A stretch of 64,000 bases of DNA from Bacillus sp. J37 (GCF_000518865.1 NZ_JAEK01000013.1:1-64000); one strand, 5' to 3'. Positions 49,602-60,040 are shown, counted from the stretch's first letter. Notes: generated by a model not told the origin, from the sequence alone. Numbers and translations: made by a program.

Positions 49602-50572
49602 GAGTCGGAATCATTAGTTTTGCTCATGGTCATGCATACGGATACGCTAGTGCCTTACAAAAAATAAACGGAATTGAACTAGTTGGAATTGCAGATGACA
49701 GTCAAGAGCGCGGTGAAAAGGTAGCTGCTCAATTTCAATCGAAGCACTATGCGGATTACCTTGAATTATTCGATCAAGATATAGAAGCAGTTATTATTAC
49801 CTCTGAAAATAGTCTGCATATGGAGCATGTTGTAAGTGCTGCCAGAAAAGGAATTCATATATTATGTGAAAAGCCGTTAGCTTCAAAAGTAGAAGATGCG
49901 AAAAAAATGATCCAAGTATGTAAGGAAAACAATGTCATTCTCCAAACTGCGTTTCCGGTAAGATTTAACACACCAATCGTAAACGCAAAAAAAATCATTG
50001 ATAGTGGCGAGCTTGGGAAAATCATTGCGATTAAAGGAACCAATCGTGGAACAAATCCGGGAGCCTGGTTTGTCGATAAGGAAAAATCAGGTGGCGGTGC
50101 TGTCATCGATCACACGGTCCATGTCGTTGATGTGATTCGTTGGTATACAGGTGCAGAAGTAACCGAGGTCTATGCTGAAGTTGATAACAAAATTTCGGAT
50201 TATGATATTGATGATTGTGGCTTATTGACAATGGAATTTGATAATAACATGTTTGCTACATTAGATTGCAGCTGGTCCCGTAATAAAACCTACCCGACAT
50301 GGGGAGATGTGACATTAGAGATTGTCGGCACAAATGGGACTCTAACAGTAGATGCCTTTGAACAGAAAACAGCTGTCTATAGTAATGAGGAAGGTGCACA
50401 GTGGGATTTCTGGGGAGACAATATGGATGAAGAGTTAGTCGCCGATTTTATCACAACCGTCAGAGAAAAACGGGATCCGTCTATCACTGGTGAAGATGGC
50501 CTAAAAGCATTAGAAGTAGCAATCGCAGCCTATGAATCTTCCGAAAAGAAACAACCAGTTTCTCTTATTTAA
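49598..50572 (+). CDS. Gfo/Idh/MocA-family oxidoreductase, second of three
   Basis: The protein has 324 residues. Rossmann start RVGIISFAHGHAYGYASAL (the glycine loop is degenerate, with SFAHGHAYG replacing G-x-G-x-x-G), EKP motif ILCEKPLASKV (near residue 93) and GAVIDHTVHVVDVIRWYTGA for the catalytic region. The unusual phosphate loop with histidines recurs in a branch of this family. It overlaps the previous gene by 4 bp (ATGA), so the two are translationally coupled. A terminator follows at 50581. Confidence 0.87.
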   Translation: MRVGIISFAHGHAYGYASALQKINGIELVGIADDSQERGEKVAAQFQSKHYADYLELFDQDIEAVIITSENSLHMEHVVSAARKGIHILCEKPLASKVEDAKKMIQVCKENNVILQTAFPVRFNTPIVNAKKIIDSGELGKIIAIKGTNRGTNPGAWFVDKEKSGGGAVIDHTVHVVDVIRWYTGAEVTEVYAEVDNKISDYDIDDCGLLTMEFDNNMFATLDCSWSRNKTYPTWGDVTLEIVGTNGTLTVDAFEQKTAVYSNEEGAQWDFWGDNMDEELVADFITTVREKRDPSITGEDGLKALEVAIAAYESSEKKQPVSLI

Positions 50573-50580
50573 AAAATTGT

Positions 50581-50616
50581 AGAGGTCATTTCTAGTTAAG
50601 GGGATGACCTCTTTTT
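50581..50616 (+). terminator. Terminator or attenuator inside the sugar locus
   Basis: AGAGGTCAT and ATGACCTCT pair perfectly (9 bp, 14-nt loop) and run into TTTTT, only 8 bp after the second dehydrogenase gene. The next gene may have its own promoter or be read at reduced level. Confidence 0.8.
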
Positions 50617-50634
50617 ATGAAGGGGTGGTTTTAC

Positions 50635-51474
50635 ATGTTAAAAGGGATCAATCAATGGTGCTATCCAGAGGGAACTCAACTTGAACAAGTATTTGAATAT
50701 AGTCGTGACGCAGGCTTTGACGCAGTGGAATTAAATGTTTATGATACTGGCGGTATAGGGCTAACAATAGAAACAACCGAAGAGGAAGCAAAGCAGATCG
50801 TCCAGCTTGCAGCTGCCTATGACTTAAAACTGAAAAGTCTTTCAACCGGTTTATTATGGGAAAGTCCACTTAGTCATCCGGATGTAGCGATTAGGGAACA
50901 AGGCAGAAAAGTGGTGGAAAAACAAATTCAATTAGCTTCCGTGATGGAAATTGATACCATTTTAGTTGTCCCGGGCGTTGTAACAGAAACAATAACCTAT
51001 TCTGAATGCTATGAGCGCAGTCAGACTGAACTTAGAAAACTGCTACCACTGGCAGAGAAGAACAACGTTACGATAGGAATTGAAAATGTATGGAATAAGT
51101 TTTTACTCTCACCACTTGAAATGGTGAACTACATTGACGAATTAGATTCTGATTATATAGGAGCTTATTTTGATGTCGGTAATGTTTTGCAAATCGGCTA
51201 CCCGGAGCAATGGATTCGGATCCTAGGTCATCGCATCAAGAAGGTTCATGTCAAAGATTTTAAAACATCCGTTGGGAACATAACCGGTTTTGTCCCACTA
51301 CTTGCAGGTGATGTCAATTGGAGAAATGTCAATGGTGCACTAAATGAAATTGGCTACAACGATACGATAACAGCTGAAATCACACCATACAAACTTGATC
51401 CTCGACCATTAGCTGTTGATACATCAAGGAATCTGGAGTTCATTTTTAACATGCAAGAAATGGTGACACGTTAA
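50635..51474 (+). CDS. Sugar phosphate isomerase/epimerase (xylose-isomerase-like TIM barrel)
   Basis: The protein has 279 residues in the AP_endonuc_2 fold (PF01261): INQWCYPEGTQLEQVFEYSR at the start, FDAVELNVYD, GIENVWNKFLLSP (metal-binding Glu near residue 150), GAYFDVGNVLQIGYP (Asp/His region) and KKVHVKDFK (metal-binding His). IolE/IolI and L-ribulose epimerases share this layout. With three Gfo/Idh/MocA enzymes it fits inositol-like or keto-sugar conversion. ATG 50635 follows AAGGGGTGG. Confidence 0.87.
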   Translation: MLKGINQWCYPEGTQLEQVFEYSRDAGFDAVELNVYDTGGIGLTIETTEEEAKQIVQLAAAYDLKLKSLSTGLLWESPLSHPDVAIREQGRKVVEKQIQLASVMEIDTILVVPGVVTETITYSECYERSQTELRKLLPLAEKNNVTIGIENVWNKFLLSPLEMVNYIDELDSDYIGAYFDVGNVLQIGYPEQWIRILGHRIKKVHVKDFKTSVGNITGFVPLLAGDVNWRNVNGALNEIGYNDTITAEITPYKLDPRPLAVDTSRNLEFIFNMQEMVTR

Positions 51475-51486
51475 CGAAGTGGACCA

Positions 51487-51538
51487 GAAGCTCTCTCTTT
51501 CAACCTAACTATCTAGCAGAGAGTCTTCGGTTTTTTTA
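51487..51538 (+). terminator. Terminator after the epimerase gene
   Basis: GAAGCTCTCT and AGAGAGTCTTC pair imperfectly over a long loop, followed by GGTTTTTTT. Confidence 0.6.
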
Positions 51539-51567
51539 TTCAATTATAACCTAAAGGGGGAAGAACG

Positions 51568-52530
51568 ATGCCAAAAGTAAAGGTTGGTTTTGTTGGCGTA
51601 GGAGGAATAGGTGCTGTCCACCTGCGAAACATTGCAAAGAACCCGGATGCAACGGTTGCTGCGGTTTGCGATATTGCTGAGGAAAATGCACGACGAGCAG
51701 GAGAAGAATATCGTGCAACTGCCTATACAGACTTCGATGCGATGCTTTCACATGAGAAGCTGGATGCCTTATTTATCTGTGTTCCTCCATTCGCTCATGG
51801 TGACATGGAAGAGAAGGCAGCACGCCTTGGGATACATTTAATGGTTGAAAAGCCGCTAGGATTGAATATGAATTCCGTCGAGAAAAAGTTAGAAGCAATC
51901 AAGGATGCCGGTATTCTATGTGCAACAGGCTATTGTTTACGCTACTTAGATACTGTTGCAATCGCAAAAGAATTTCTGTCAGGAAAAGAGATTGCCATGG
52001 TAAGAGGCTATTATTTAACCTCCTTTGTCAAAACACCATGGTTTAGGCAAATGGAAAAATCAGGCGGACAGCTTGTAGAACAGGCCACCCATATTGTAGA
52101 TTTAATGCGTTATTTAGCAGGAGAAATCGTTTCGGTTTCTGCTGATATGAATCTACATGTTTTAAAAGATATACAGGGAATGAATATCCCTGATGTTTCA
52201 TCTATTAATGTTACGTTTTCATCGGATGCGGTAGGACACTTAGATTGCTCCCTCACACAGCCTGACCACAGAATGGGACTAGAAGTAATAGGAAATGGTT
52301 TCCGAGTGGAAGTGAATGGAAGGGATGTAACGATCATTGATGGAGAGAAAACAACGACTTATACGTCAAAGGTTGATTTCTATGAAATACAAGATCATGC
52401 ATTTATTGACGCAGTCAAAACGAAGAATAAAGATGTCATTCTCTCATCCTATGAAAATGGACTTAAGACATTACATGTGACCCTTGCGGCGAATAGATCG
52501 AATGAGAAAGACATGATTGTTCATTTATAA
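51568..52530 (+). CDS. Gfo/Idh/MocA-family oxidoreductase, third of three
   Basis: The protein has 320 residues: KVGFVGVGGIGAVHLRNIAK with an intact G-x-G-x-x-G loop, EKP motif LMVEKPLGLNM (near residue 96) and SGGQLVEQATHIVDLMRYLA for the substrate domain. It differs clearly from the other two dehydrogenases of the locus, so they are not recent duplicates. AAGGGGGAAG precedes ATG 51568. Together with the epimerase it could carry out oxidation-isomerisation-reduction of a sugar; the substrate is unknown. Confidence 0.88.
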   Translation: MPKVKVGFVGVGGIGAVHLRNIAKNPDATVAAVCDIAEENARRAGEEYRATAYTDFDAMLSHEKLDALFICVPPFAHGDMEEKAARLGIHLMVEKPLGLNMNSVEKKLEAIKDAGILCATGYCLRYLDTVAIAKEFLSGKEIAMVRGYYLTSFVKTPWFRQMEKSGGQLVEQATHIVDLMRYLAGEIVSVSADMNLHVLKDIQGMNIPDVSSINVTFSSDAVGHLDCSLTQPDHRMGLEVIGNGFRVEVNGRDVTIIDGEKTTTYTSKVDFYEIQDHAFIDAVKTKNKDVILSSYENGLKTLHVTLAANRSNEKDMIVHL

Positions 52531-52619
52531 GTAGAAACGAAGGCTGTACTATAGTATGGGTTCAAATAGTTCTTATCGCCACAGTAAATTTGAATTTATT
52601 ATCAACCTAGAAAAGTTAT

Positions 52620-52656
52620 GACTGTAGAGTGTTCCAACACCTTACAGTCTTTTTAG
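52620..52656 (+). terminator. Terminator of the carbohydrate locus
   Basis: GACTGTA and TACAGTC, with an inner TGTT/ACA pairing, form a hairpin followed by TTTTTAG. Confidence 0.75.
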
Positions 52657-53134
52657 TGATTTATCGAACGAAAAGCTTACATATTAACACCATTTTAGAA
52701 AGCGCTTCCCATAGAGTTATAAAGATAAATGCAACATTTTCTGTCCACAAGTTAAAGAGTTGAATAAAAGAGAGTCAGTAATTAAAAGATGGATGTAGGT
52801 TATTAGATTTATTTCATTTTTTTTACAACTTTTGTTGATTATTTTAAATTTTTTGATTAATAGAACATAAATTTAAACAGGAGAACGATTATAAAGGAAA
52901 CTAAATCTTTTGGAAGAATGTTTTTAGTTATAAAACAACTTTTATCGAAACAACATTTTATAAGGGGGTGATAGCAATAATAGAAAGTGATGCAGATTCT
53001 GGTGTTATGATGTTTCACTAAGGTAAATTATTTTAATATTTAACCTCTTACTATTTTTAAAGCAAATTATAAAATATTTATCATTATTGGAACTAAATAA
53101 TAGATTGATATATAAGTAAAAAGGAGAGAATTAT
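52657..53134. other. 480-bp gap with a cre-like site and a very short ribosome-site-led frame
   Basis: No full gene is visible. AGAAAGCGCTTCCC at 52697-52710 matches 11 of 14 cre positions. A strong AAGGGGGTGAT sequence at 52962-52972 leads a 17-codon frame (GTG 52968 to TAA 53021) ending in SGVMMFH. It could be a leader peptide or the remains of a lost gene. AAAGGAGAG before 53135 belongs to the next gene. Confidence 0.4.
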
Positions 53135-54286
53135 ATGAAGATGTTAGATTTAGCTAATAAAGAAATTGAGAAACTGGAATGGTGCAAGCTGCCAGGTAAA
53201 AGGATACGTGCAGCAGGGTGTAATGCACGCCTAGGTGTTCATGGAGATAGTGTTCCTTTAGACCTTGTCCGGGTATCAATAGGAGGGCATGAAGGTTTTG
53301 GGTGGTCTCGAATAAATGAACAACGAGCACAGGAACTTTTAGGTAAAAAAGTTGGTGAGTTATTTAATCATAATGGAGAAGTAAATTCCCTTTATTATGA
53401 TATTGAATTTCCCCTATTAGATTGGCTAGGAAAAATAAAGAACATGCCTGTATATAAGTTATTATTAGGCGACACAGATTTAAAAATAAGTGTTCCATGC
53501 TATGATACTTCTCTTTATTTTGATGACCTCCACCTTCAGGACGAAGATGATGCGGTAAAACTTATCCAATCGCAGGCATTAGAAGGAAAAGCACGGGGAC
53601 ATCGAGCATACAAAATTAAAGTAGGTCGCGGAGCTATGCACATGCCTCTCGATAAAGGGACAGAAAGAGACATTGCCATTATAAATGGAGTTCGAGAAGC
53701 AGTAGGCCCAGATGCTAAAATTATGATTGACGCTAATAATGGATATAACCTAAACCTTACTAAATATGTTCTGAAGGCAACTGCCCATTCTAACATCACA
53801 TGGATCGAAGAAGCCTTTCATGAAGATCCACCTCTTCTTGAAAACTTAAAGAATTGGATTCAAAATGAAGGATTGAATGTACTTGTAACAGATGGTGAAG
53901 GAGATGCCGCACCACAAATAGTTGATTGGGCGAAACAGGGATATTTAGATGCAATACAGTATGACATCCTTCACTATGGTTTTCATAAGTGGATAAATTT
54001 AGGTCAGGAACTGGATAAAGCAAGTGTATATACTGCACCGCACAGTTATGGCTGTGTATATGGAAATTATGTATTAGGTCATTTAGCTCCACTAATTAAA
54101 GGTTTTTTATTCATAGAGTGGGATGAGATAAATATTGAAGGAATCGATACTTCAAGTTACATAATGAATGAAGGAAAGGTGGAAGTACCCGATAAACCAG
54201 GATTCGGTATTGAATTGGATCATCATTTTTACAGTAAAATGGTAGAAAAATCCGGTTGGAGTGTTTGTAAAAAACTTGTAGGGTAA
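53135..54286 (+). CDS. Enolase-superfamily enzyme (mandelate racemase/muconate-lactonising type)
   Basis: The protein has 383 residues. The capping domain is at the N terminus, and the barrel carries the acid-sugar-dehydratase-like signature residues: KIKVGRGAMHMP (K-x-K near residue 167), MIDANNGYNL (first metal Asp near 197), WIEEAFHEDP (second metal Glu near 224), LVTDGEGD (near 250) and TAPHSYG (His near 297). These enzymes abstract the alpha proton of carboxylates. The precise substrate is unclear; sugar acids are likely from the neighbouring carbohydrate locus. A perfect 20-bp terminator hairpin follows, so it is a single-gene unit. Confidence 0.87.
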   Translation: MKMLDLANKEIEKLEWCKLPGKRIRAAGCNARLGVHGDSVPLDLVRVSIGGHEGFGWSRINEQRAQELLGKKVGELFNHNGEVNSLYYDIEFPLLDWLGKIKNMPVYKLLLGDTDLKISVPCYDTSLYFDDLHLQDEDDAVKLIQSQALEGKARGHRAYKIKVGRGAMHMPLDKGTERDIAIINGVREAVGPDAKIMIDANNGYNLNLTKYVLKATAHSNITWIEEAFHEDPPLLENLKNWIQNEGLNVLVTDGEGDAAPQIVDWAKQGYLDAIQYDILHYGFHKWINLGQELDKASVYTAPHSYGCVYGNYVLGHLAPLIKGFLFIEWDEINIEGIDTSSYIMNEGKVEVPDKPGFGIELDHHFYSKMVEKSGWSVCKKLVG

Positions 54287-54290
54287 TTTC

Positions 54291-54335
54291 AAATAAAGAT
54301 CCACACCTATAAGAAATAGGTGTGGATCTTTATTT
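54291..54335. terminator. Perfect bidirectional terminator hairpin
   Basis: AAATAAAGATCCACACCTAT pairs with its exact complement at 54316-54335 around an AAGAA loop, a 20-bp stem. T residues at the 3' edge support termination. Confidence 0.92.
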
Positions 54336-54338
54336 GTC

Positions 54339-54491
54339 ATTTTTCAGTACCTATTTTTTGAAAAAGGAACGTGGGATGATGTTTTGATAGTTTATGATTT
54401 ACAAAGACCTAAACATCGTGGAGACTTTGATAAGAATAGGCAAGCATTTGATATTAATGTGATACCACTTGAATTTTCATTTATTGGATAA
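54339..54491 (+). pseudogene. Unrecognised 3' gene fragment
   Basis: Directly after the terminator one frame stays open to TAA 54491 and reads VIFQYLFFEKGTWDDVLIVY then DLQRPKHRGDFDKN and DINVIPLEFSFIG. The composition looks coding, but there is no start codon or ribosome site, so this is probably the tail of a lost gene. I cannot name the family. Confidence 0.35.
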
Positions 54492-54584
54492 TAAAGATAT
54501 TGAGTTATTTATATTCTACCCGTTGTCTAATGTTTGTCTCTAACGATGTGGAACAAAATATTTAAAGGGAAAAATGAATAAAAA

Positions 54585-55543
<959 letters not shown>

Positions 55544-55635
55544 GTTACCTTTTTATCAACACAACACATTCAAAATGGTATTTTAGGGCGAGTCTTTTCT
55601 AAAAAAATGATGTTTATTTGGTGATAATTCATATA

Positions 55636-55673
55636 AAAGCGTGAGGATCTACTGTGGATCCTCACGCTTTTTG
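55636..55673 (+). terminator. Terminator hairpin
   Basis: AAGCGTGAGGATC and GATCCTCACGCTT form a 13-bp stem over a short loop, followed by TTT. It marks the old end of the pseudogene transcript. Confidence 0.8.
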
Positions 55674-56142
55674 ATTTGATGCAACAATCTTACTCGGTTT
55701 CGTGTGAGTAATTTAAAGAAATCGCTCTCGAAGATTTGGCATCTCGTATTCCACTAAAATATGTAAATAGGAAAGGAAGGTAAGCAAGTCTTATAAGGGT
55801 AAGTGGTTTTTTTATGAAGGAATAAACCACGTAAGGTTCTCTTACGAAATGAGAGAAAGTAGCTAGCAACAAAGATAATATAAAAGTAGAAAGTGGTGAA
55901 GATAGTCCAAATGGTAAGACCACCTCTTAAATAGTCTTAATATTCAGAAAAAATGCGAGCTAATCAAGAACTTTTGGACTATCAACAAACAGCCCAGGTT
56001 AGAAATATAGACAAGGAGCTTCCTGATTTTATTTTTTTAAGAAGGTAGGTAGTAAGGTAACCGTCATATTTATCATCATGGAATCGTTCTCACATTTTTT
56101 ATAACAATGATAACAACCAATATCTAAAGGGAGGGTGAGAGG
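55674..56142. other. Regulatory gap upstream of the peptide-type ABC operon
   Basis: About 470 bp without a convincing gene. It holds the FadR-type palindrome at 55912 and, before it, AAGTAGAAAGTG, which recurs before the palindrome at 63322. The ribosome site AAAGGGAGGGTGAG precedes 56143. A minus-strand frame through the gap (77 codons) is discussed under rejected items. Confidence 0.5.
55912..55922. promoter_or_regulatory. FadR/GntR-type operator upstream of the ABC operon
   Basis: TGGTAAGACCA fits the TGGT-N3-ACCA pattern bound by FCD-subfamily GntR regulators. Two related sites lie near 63.3-63.5 kb. Confidence 0.6.
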
Positions 56143-57057
56143 ATGAGAAATTACATCATTAAGTATTTACTTCAATTCATTCCAGTTCTATTAATCATTT
56201 CGTTTGTCGTCTTTGTATTAATTTATTTATCCGGAGATCCAGTAGCACTATTAATCTCTGATAATGCAACCCCGCAACAAATTGAAGAATTACGAGAGTC
56301 GTTGGGATTAAATGAACCATTCTACGTTCAGTATGGAATCTACTTAATGAATATGATTCAAGGAGATTTCGGTACTTCATATGTGTATCAGGAAGAAGCA
56401 CTATCCATTGTTTTAGACCGTTTACCAGCGACAATATTGTTAGGATCTGTTTCGATGATCTTTGCCATTTTACTATCGGTTCCTTTGGGAATCTTATCAG
56501 CCATTAAAAGAAATTCGTATATTGATTTGATCATTTCTGGATTTTCAGTTGCAGGAAAGGCGATTCCAAATTTTTGGCAGGGTATCATGCTTATCTTAGT
56601 CTTTTCCATTATATTGGGGATGTTTCCCGTCTCTGGTGATGGATCTTGGAAACATTTAATTTTGCCAGCCATAACACTTGGGAGCAGTGCTGCTGCAGAG
56701 ATAACCAGGCTCATTCGTTCCAGCATGTTAGATGTATTGAATCAAGATTATGTACGTACAGCCAAAAGCAAAGGAATTCCGGGTCATTTTGTTATCATTC
56801 GACACGCTTTTCGAAATTGTTTAATTCCAGTTATAACAATTATGGCAGCTCAAATTTCAGGGATTGTCGGGGGTGCTGTGATAACAGAAACCGTCTTTGC
56901 CTGGCCAGGGATGGGTCAGTTATTAGTAAAGGCAATCAGTGTCAGGGATATGGCGGTTGTTCAAGCAGTCGTATTTGTAAGTGCCTTCGCCATTCTATTA
57001 ATGAATTTTTTAGCGGATATTACCTATCGTCTAACAGATCCACGGATTAAGTACTAG
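56143..57057 (+). CDS. Dpp/Opp-type ABC transporter permease, B subunit
   Basis: The protein has 304 residues with six helices (BPD_transp_1). It opens with IIKYLLQFIPVLLIISFVVF, followed by the periplasmic-facing LLISDNATPQQIEELRESLG segment, characteristic of DppB/OppB, and the EAA loop DYVRTAKSKGIPGHFVII (near residue 205). GGGAGGGTG precedes ATG 56143. It starts a five-gene importer operon, 12 bp before the C subunit. Confidence 0.92.
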   Translation: MRNYIIKYLLQFIPVLLIISFVVFVLIYLSGDPVALLISDNATPQQIEELRESLGLNEPFYVQYGIYLMNMIQGDFGTSYVYQEEALSIVLDRLPATILLGSVSMIFAILLSVPLGILSAIKRNSYIDLIISGFSVAGKAIPNFWQGIMLILVFSIILGMFPVSGDGSWKHLILPAITLGSSAAAEITRLIRSSMLDVLNQDYVRTAKSKGIPGHFVIIRHAFRNCLIPVITIMAAQISGIVGGAVITETVFAWPGMGQLLVKAISVRDMAVVQAVVFVSAFAILLMNFLADITYRLTDPRIKY

Positions 57058-57069
57058 GAGGTGTAGTGA

Positions 57070-57993
57070 ATGACCATTGAAATTCGAGTGAATGAGGTAG
57101 CAAATAAAAAACAGCATATCGAAAAAAAGCGATCTGATTTGTTTAGACGTTGGAAACATATTCTTCTATTCAGCAAAACAGGTACTGCAGGATTAATCAT
57201 TGTATGGATGGTGATTTTGACAGCTATCTTTGCCCCATATCTTGCACCACATGATCCAACTGATATGGACGCAAGAAATACCCTTGCACCTCCTTTTTGG
57301 ATGGAGAATGGGTCAACAGAACATATTTTAGGGACAGATAATCTTGGTAGGGATTTGTTAAGCCGGATTATTTATGGCACGCAAATATCTCTACTTGTAA
57401 GTGTTGCTTCCGTTTTAATCGCGGGTGTAATTGGAATATCTCTCGGTGTCATTTGCGGTTTTTATGGTGGTAAATGGTTTGATCATGTCATTATGCGTGT
57501 GGTTGATGCCAAAATGGCTATACCGGGCATCTTGCTAATGCTTGTCATAATAGGAGTATTTGGATCAAGTGTCACCACATTAATTCTTGTTCTGGGCTTT
57601 ACTGAGTGGACAGCGTATACACGTCTAGTTCGAGGTGAAGTTTTGAAAATTAAACAGCTTGATTATGTAAAAGCAGCGCGTTCGATTGGTACAAAGGATC
57701 GGACGATCATGTTTAAACATATCCTTCCCAATATTGTATCCATTTGTATTGTCATTTCAACTTTAACAGTAGGTGGCAATATTGTGTTGGAAGCCTCCCT
57801 CAGTTTTTTAGGTTTGGGTGTTCAACCGCCAATCGTTTCATGGGGGTATATGCTTAACGAAGGGAGAGACCATATTGCAACAAGCTGGTGGATTTCAACT
57901 TTTCCAGGGATAGCTATTTCACTAACTGTATTAGGAATTATTTTTCTTGGTGATTGGCTAAGAGATCTATTTGATCCGCGCACAAAGTCTTAA
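57070..57993 (+). CDS. Dpp/Opp-type ABC transporter permease, C subunit
   Basis: The protein has 307 residues. A long hydrophilic N terminus precedes the membrane domain; the OppC_N motif ILTAIFAPYLAPHDPTDMD, HILGTDNLGRDLLSRIIYGT and the EAA loop DYVKAARSIGTKDRTIMF (near residue 200) identify the DppC/OppC type. The end SLSFLGLGVQPPIVSWGYML is also characteristic. AGGAGGTG precedes ATG 57070. Confidence 0.92.
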   Translation: MTIEIRVNEVANKKQHIEKKRSDLFRRWKHILLFSKTGTAGLIIVWMVILTAIFAPYLAPHDPTDMDARNTLAPPFWMENGSTEHILGTDNLGRDLLSRIIYGTQISLLVSVASVLIAGVIGISLGVICGFYGGKWFDHVIMRVVDAKMAIPGILLMLVIIGVFGSSVTTLILVLGFTEWTAYTRLVRGEVLKIKQLDYVKAARSIGTKDRTIMFKHILPNIVSICIVISTLTVGGNIVLEASLSFLGLGVQPPIVSWGYMLNEGRDHIATSWWISTFPGIAISLTVLGIIFLGDWLRDLFDPRTKS

Positions 57994-58038
57994 AGAATAT
58001 TTAAGGGACCATTTTGGAACGAGTAAGGAGGGAGTTCA

Positions 58039-59043
58039 TTGACTTTACAGGAAAAACTGCTGGAAGTGAAAGAGTTAAAAACCTATTTTATGACAGATAG
58101 GGGAGTAACTCGTTCTGTTGATGGAGTGTCGTTTACGATTGAACATGGAGAAGTACTCGGTATTGTAGGAGAGTCCGGTTCAGGAAAAAGTGTAACGTCT
58201 TATTCTGTTATGGGCTTAGTCGATGAACCCGGAGAAATTGTAGGAGGCGAGATTTTATTCGAAGGGAAGGACTTGACAAAAATTTCGAAAAAGGAGCTAA
58301 GAAAACTACAAGGAAACTCAATTTCAATGATTTTTCAAGAACCAGTTACTTCGCTAAATCCATTACTTAAAATAGGTTATCAAATTTCCGAAAATATCAT
58401 ACTTCATCAATCGATGAATAAAAGGATGGCAAAGCAAAAAAGCATTAAAATGTTAAAGAAAGTAGGGATTGCTCGAGCAGAAGAGTTGTATAACGCTTAT
58501 CCGCATGAATTAAGTGGAGGTATGAGGCAACGTGTGATGATTGCAATAGCGCTGTCTTGTAATCCTAAGCTACTGATTGCCGATGAACCAACAACAGCAT
58601 TAGATGTGACAATTCAAGCCCAAATCCTATCGTTAATGAAAAATCTAAGAATGGATATAAATACCTCTGTCATGATTATTTCACATGACCTAGGTGTTAT
58701 AGCTGAATTAGCAGACAGAGTATTAGTCATGTATGCGGGTCAAGTGATTGAGGAAGGGAATGTTTTTGACTTATTTAAATCTCCAAAACATCCATATACG
58801 CTTGGATTAATAAATAGCACACCAAAAATAACGGACACAAAGGAACTATTAGATTCGATACCTGGTACGGTTCCTGGTCCCTCAGAAATGCCGACAGGTT
58901 GTCGATTTCATCCGCGCTGTAAATTTGCTATGAAGAAATGTGTAAATCATGAGCCTTTTCTACAAAAGCTATCATCAGGATCTAAGGTACGATGTTGGCT
59001 CCATGAGGAAAAGGAGGTGAATATAGTTGACGAGTCTGAGTGA
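58039..59043 (+). CDS. Dpp/Opp-type ABC transporter ATPase, D subunit
   Basis: The protein has 334 residues. Walker A is GESGSGKSVTS (near residue 44), Q-loop FQEPVTSLNP, signature LSGGMRQRVMIAIAL, Walker B LLIADEPTTALDVT and H-loop ISHDLGV. The C-terminal oligopeptide-type extension has the CRFHPRC...CVNHEP cysteines. Translation begins at TTG 58039 after AAGGAGGG. It overlaps the F-subunit gene by 17 bp. Confidence 0.93.
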   Translation: MTLQEKLLEVKELKTYFMTDRGVTRSVDGVSFTIEHGEVLGIVGESGSGKSVTSYSVMGLVDEPGEIVGGEILFEGKDLTKISKKELRKLQGNSISMIFQEPVTSLNPLLKIGYQISENIILHQSMNKRMAKQKSIKMLKKVGIARAEELYNAYPHELSGGMRQRVMIAIALSCNPKLLIADEPTTALDVTIQAQILSLMKNLRMDINTSVMIISHDLGVIAELADRVLVMYAGQVIEEGNVFDLFKSPKHPYTLGLINSTPKITDTKELLDSIPGTVPGPSEMPTGCRFHPRCKFAMKKCVNHEPFLQKLSSGSKVRCWLHEEKEVNIVDESE

Positions 59044-60040
59044 AATCGAACAACCGCTATTAGAGGTAAAAGGACTAAAAAAGCATTATGAGATTTCTAA
59101 AGGTTGGCTTGGCAAAGAAAAAGAAAAATTAAAAGCAGTGGATGGTGTCAACTTTAAGGTTTACAGAGGAGAAACCTTTGGGATTGTTGGAGAATCAGGC
59201 TGCGGAAAGTCCACAACAGGTAATGCAATTCTTCGATTACTAGAGGCTACTGAAGGTGAAATCCTATTCGAAGGGAAGGACTTAAGAACATTAACACCTG
59301 AACAAATGCGGGAAAAAAGAAAGGACATTCAAATGGTGTTTCAAGATCCATTTTCTTCATTAAATCCTAGATTAAGAGTTTCTGAAATTATTGCTGAGCC
59401 ATTACGTTCCCACAATATTTTTAATGGCAATAAGCAAGAACTAAAAAAACGGGTTCGTGAGCTAATGGATATTGTCGGATTAAGTTCGTCATATGAAAAC
59501 CGATTTCCACATGAATTCAGTGGTGGCCAGCGTCAGCGTATCGGTATCGCTCGTGCACTAGCATTGCAGCCGAAGTTGATTGTTTGTGATGAAGCTGTGT
59601 CTGCCCTTGATGTTTCTATTCAATCGCAAATTTTAAATTTACTCTCCAACCTGCAAAAGGAATTCAAACTCACTTATATTTTTATTGGTCATGGTCTTCC
59701 GGCGGTCAAACATATTAGTGACAGAATAGCCGTTATGTATTTAGGGAAAATTGTTGAAGTTGCTAACAAAGATCAACTATTTAAAAATCCCGGTCATCCG
59801 TATACAAAAGGGCTTTTGTCCTCTATTCCCATTCCGGATCCCACAATGCGGAACGAACAGAAACAAGTGATGATCAATGGTGATATTCCGAGCCCATCCA
59901 ATCCTCCTAAAGGGTGTAATTTTAACACACGTTGTCCATATGTGGTTGATGCATGTATGCAAGATGAACCCCCGTTAAGAGAAGTCACGAAAAGTGGACA
60001 ATTAGTTGCCTGTCATTACCCACAAGTTCCTAACAATTAA
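59027..60040 (+). CDS. Dpp/Opp-type ABC transporter ATPase, F subunit
   Basis: The protein has 337 residues with Walker [14 protein letters not shown] (near residue 60), signature [15 protein letters not shown], Walker [15 protein letters not shown] and H-loop IGHGLPAV, where the usual D is G. The C-terminal cysteine motif ([10 protein letters not shown]...C) follows. TTG 59027 lies just after AAGGAGGTGAA within the D-subunit gene, so the two ATPases are translationally coupled. Confidence 0.92.
   Translation: MTSLSEIEQPLLEVKGLKKHYEISKGWLGKEKEKLKAVDGVNFKVYRGETFGIVGESGCGKSTTGNAILRLLEATEGEILFEGKDLRTLTPEQMREKRKDIQMVFQDPFSSLNPRLRVSEIIAEPLRSHNIFNGNKQELKKRVRELMDIVGLSSSYENRFPHEFSGGQRQRIGIARALALQPKLIVCDEAVSALDVSIQSQILNLLSNLQKEFKLTYIFIGHGLPAVKHISDRIAVMYLGKIVEVANKDQLFKNPGHPYTKGLLSSIPIPDPTMRNEQKQVMINGDIPSPSNPPKGCNFNTRCPYVVDACMQDEPPLREVTKSGQLVACHYPQVPNN

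Noticed and set aside
55690-55923. 77-codon minus-strand frame with hydrophobic stretches, starting at GTG
   Set aside because: It covers the regulatory gap and the FadR-type palindrome, has no separate ribosome site (the only AAGAGGTG overlaps its start) and no recognisable family, so it is probably a chance frame.
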